Shown here: positions 62,509 to 64,000 of the stretch, piece after piece
How the letters are laid out: every line of letters starts with the position of its first letter
Position numbering within the stretch: the first letter of the stretch is position 1
Program-made: the position numbers and the translations under genes
The notes under the pieces: model-generated
What the model was told of the DNA's origin: nothing
What the model saw: the letters and a program-made list of their open reading frames with translations, nothing else
The model's database searches: none
From: Methylococcaceae bacterium
GTDB taxonomy: Bacteria; Pseudomonadota; Gammaproteobacteria; Methylococcales; Methylomonadaceae
Assembly (NCBI GenBank): GCA_030693065.1
Contig: JAUYBL010000020.1
Span: 1-64,000, forward strand
Direction: 5' to 3'
Length of the DNA: 64,000 bases

Positions 62509-63746
62509 AATTGGCAATCATAGGCAGCGGCATTTCCGGACTGTATTCAGCGCATTATCTAAGCAAACAACATGAAGTAACGATTTTTGAAGCCAATGCC
62601 GTGCTAGGCGGACACACAGATACTCATCATATTGACATTGCCAATCAAACTTACCCGGTAGACACCGGTTTTATTGTCTTTAACGAACACAATTACCATT
62701 ACTTCTGCCAATTGTTAGGTGACTTGGGCGTGGCTTCTCAGTCTTCCGATATGAGCTTCAGCGTCACTGATTCCGTCAGCGGACTGGAATACAACGCCAC
62801 CACGCTGGATAAGCTGTTTTGCCAGCGGCGTAATTTATTTCGGCCACGCTTTTATCGCATGGTCAGAGATATTTTGCGTTTTTACCGTGAAGCGCCAGCA
62901 CTGTTGAATGCATCTGACGACAACCTGACCTTGGGAGAATACCTGCATAACAACCGCTACAGCAGTGCTTTCATTGATGATCATATTCTACCCATGGGCT
63001 GTGCGTTATGGTCCGGCCCATCGGAGACAGTAAAACAATTTCCGGCACGGTATTTTGTTAGCTTTATGGCCAACCACCAGATGCTGAAAATCAGCGACAG
63101 ACCTGAATGGCGCACCATCATCGGCGGCTCTTCAAGTTACGTAAAAGCCTTTCAACAGCAGTTTAAAGGCGAATTAAGGCTGAATTCGCCCGTGTTGGCT
63201 GTCAGCCGCAATGATGCGGGTGTGATCGTTAAGACAGCTGCTCAAACGCAACAATTCGACCGGGTTATATTCGCTTGCCACAGCGACCAAGCCTTAAACT
63301 TGCTGGCCGACCCCAGCCCCAGCGAAACTCAAATTCTCGGCGCAATGACCTATCAGCAAAATGAAGTCGTTCTGCATACCGATGCGCGCTTGATGCCCCG
63401 ACATCCAAAAGCCTGGGCCAGCTGGAATGCATTAAAAATTAACAATTTAAAAGCTCAATGCACCGTCACTTATTACATGAATTTACTGCAAAATCTGGCA
63501 GCGCCGGTGCCATTGCTGGTCACCCTTAACTGTACTGATCGCATCGATCCTAAAAAAATACTGCAAACCAGAACTTACCATCATCCCGTTTACACCAAAG
63601 CCAGTCTGGCAGCACAGCAAAGACGCGAGGAAATTAACGGTAAACAATTTACTTATTACACCGGCGCTTATTGGGGCTGGGGCTTTCACGAAGATGGTGC
63701 CCAAAGTGCGCAAGAAGTGGTTGATTTAATAAGGACGGCGTCATGA
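62505..63746 (+). CDS. FAD-dependent amine-oxidase-like oxidoreductase
   Basis: A 413-residue flavoprotein. The dinucleotide fold begins at the N terminus, AIIGSGISGLYSAHYL, followed by FEANAVLGGHTDTH and VDTGFIVFNEHNYHYF. This family is regularly found beside DUF1365 and cyclopropane-fatty-acid synthase genes, where a role in making modified lipids such as furan fatty acids has been proposed. It overlaps the DUF1365 gene as ATGA. The substrate is inference from context. Confidence 0.9.
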   Translation: MKLAIIGSGISGLYSAHYLSKQHEVTIFEANAVLGGHTDTHHIDIANQTYPVDTGFIVFNEHNYHYFCQLLGDLGVASQSSDMSFSVTDSVSGLEYNATTLDKLFCQRRNLFRPRFYRMVRDILRFYREAPALLNASDDNLTLGEYLHNNRYSSAFIDDHILPMGCALWSGPSETVKQFPARYFVSFMANHQMLKISDRPEWRTIIGGSSSYVKAFQQQFKGELRLNSPVLAVSRNDAGVIVKTAAQTQQFDRVIFACHSDQALNLLADPSPSETQILGAMTYQQNEVVLHTDARLMPRHPKAWASWNALKINNLKAQCTVTYYMNLLQNLAAPVPLLVTLNCTDRIDPKKILQTRTYHHPVYTKASLAAQQRREEINGKQFTYYTGAYWGWGFHEDGAQSAQEVVDLIRTAS

Positions 63747-64000
63747 CCGAACTGCGTAGCCGCTTATGCGAAGGCTGGATACGTCATCGTCGCTATACCC
63801 CAAAACATCATGAATTTCGTTACCCCATTTTTATGACTTGGCTGGATCTGGATGAATTGGCACGGGTAACGGCAATTAGCAGCTTATGGTCGCTGGAGCG
63901 TTTTAATTTAGTGAGTTTTTTTCGTAAGGATTACCTTGGCGGATCAGCTGAGGGCGATTTAACCAGCGAGGTAAAAAACCGCATTAAAAATCAAACCGGA
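63743..64000 (+). CDS. DUF1365 protein, cut by the window end
   Basis: The first 86 codons start at ATG 63743, overlapping the previous stop as ATGA. The stretch CEGWIRHRRYTPKHHEFRYP is the family's typical N terminus (xGxVxHxRxxPxxHxFxYP), and MTWLDLDEL and NLVSFFRKDYL follow the same pattern. DUF1365 has no settled reaction but travels with the FAD oxidoreductase. The rest lies beyond position 64000, where a cyclopropane-fatty-acyl-synthase-like gene is often found. Confidence 0.88.
   Translation, partial: MTELRSRLCEGWIRHRRYTPKHHEFRYPIFMTWLDLDELARVTAISSLWSLERFNLVSFFRKDYLGGSAEGDLTSEVKNRIKNQTG

Overview
The window looks like chromosomal DNA of a gammaproteobacterium of moderate GC. The biotin operon order (bioB-F-H-C-D), the split parE/parC genes, the Mla-type lipid transport operon and the families of short palindromic repeats all fit that class, and the general style recalls methanotrophs of the Methylococcales. 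No marker gene for methanotrophy or for any single genus is present, so the genus is inference. No rRNA, tRNA or CRISPR array was recognised.

Layout. 1-1731 is the tail of an integron-type gene-cassette array: a frameshifted DUF6988-like gene, a Sel1-repeat protein, one well-formed attC site (1666-1731) and one degenerate attC-like site (898-956). 1981-4575 holds a 53-residue membrane peptide, an M20 amidohydrolase and a FemAB/GNAT-like protein. 4897-17537 is a complete chemosensory locus read outwards from about 12.7 kb. Leftwards it runs CheZ-like membrane protein, cheY, STAS protein, cheA, MCP, cheW, MCP; rightwards cheR, cheD, cheB, MCP. 17564-22059 is bioBFHCD, with divergent comF. 22962-25898 is a single-chain restriction-methylation enzyme carrying three different palindromic repeats inside its reading frame. 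26356-32548 contains parC and parE, separated by a thioesterase, a membrane protein and the remains of two toxin-antitoxin modules.

32810-43400 carries an asparagine-synthase-like protein without the N-terminal Cys, a pair of monoheme cytochrome genes (one inner-membrane, one outer-membrane barrel), an MgtA-like P-type ATPase, an N-terminal fragment of an alternative ATP-synthase beta subunit, and an NtrC-type two-component system. That system is divergent from a CzcBAC-like metal efflux operon (43651-49228) with a plausible sigma-54 promoter. An IS30-family insertion sequence sits directly behind the efflux operon. 50443-54628 has a hybrid histidine kinase, an OFA-family transporter and a HAD phosphatase. 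54760-54935 looks like an unannotated small RNA gene. 54952-59117 is an Mla/MCE lipid-transport operon. The right end has VanZ, an EAL-domain pseudogene, a periplasmic glutathione peroxidase, a MITE-like element, an atypical SDR, and a lipid-modification cluster (desaturase, FAD oxidoreductase, DUF1365) that runs off the window.

The strongest candidates for something undescribed are the small RNA with anti-Shine-Dalgarno motifs, the membrane-anchored protein with a CheZ-like DxxxQ motif placed before cheY, the conserved 17-codon leader ORF ahead of both duplicated MCPs, the ATT start of cheR, and the in-frame absorption of palindromic repeats by the restriction enzyme and BioF.
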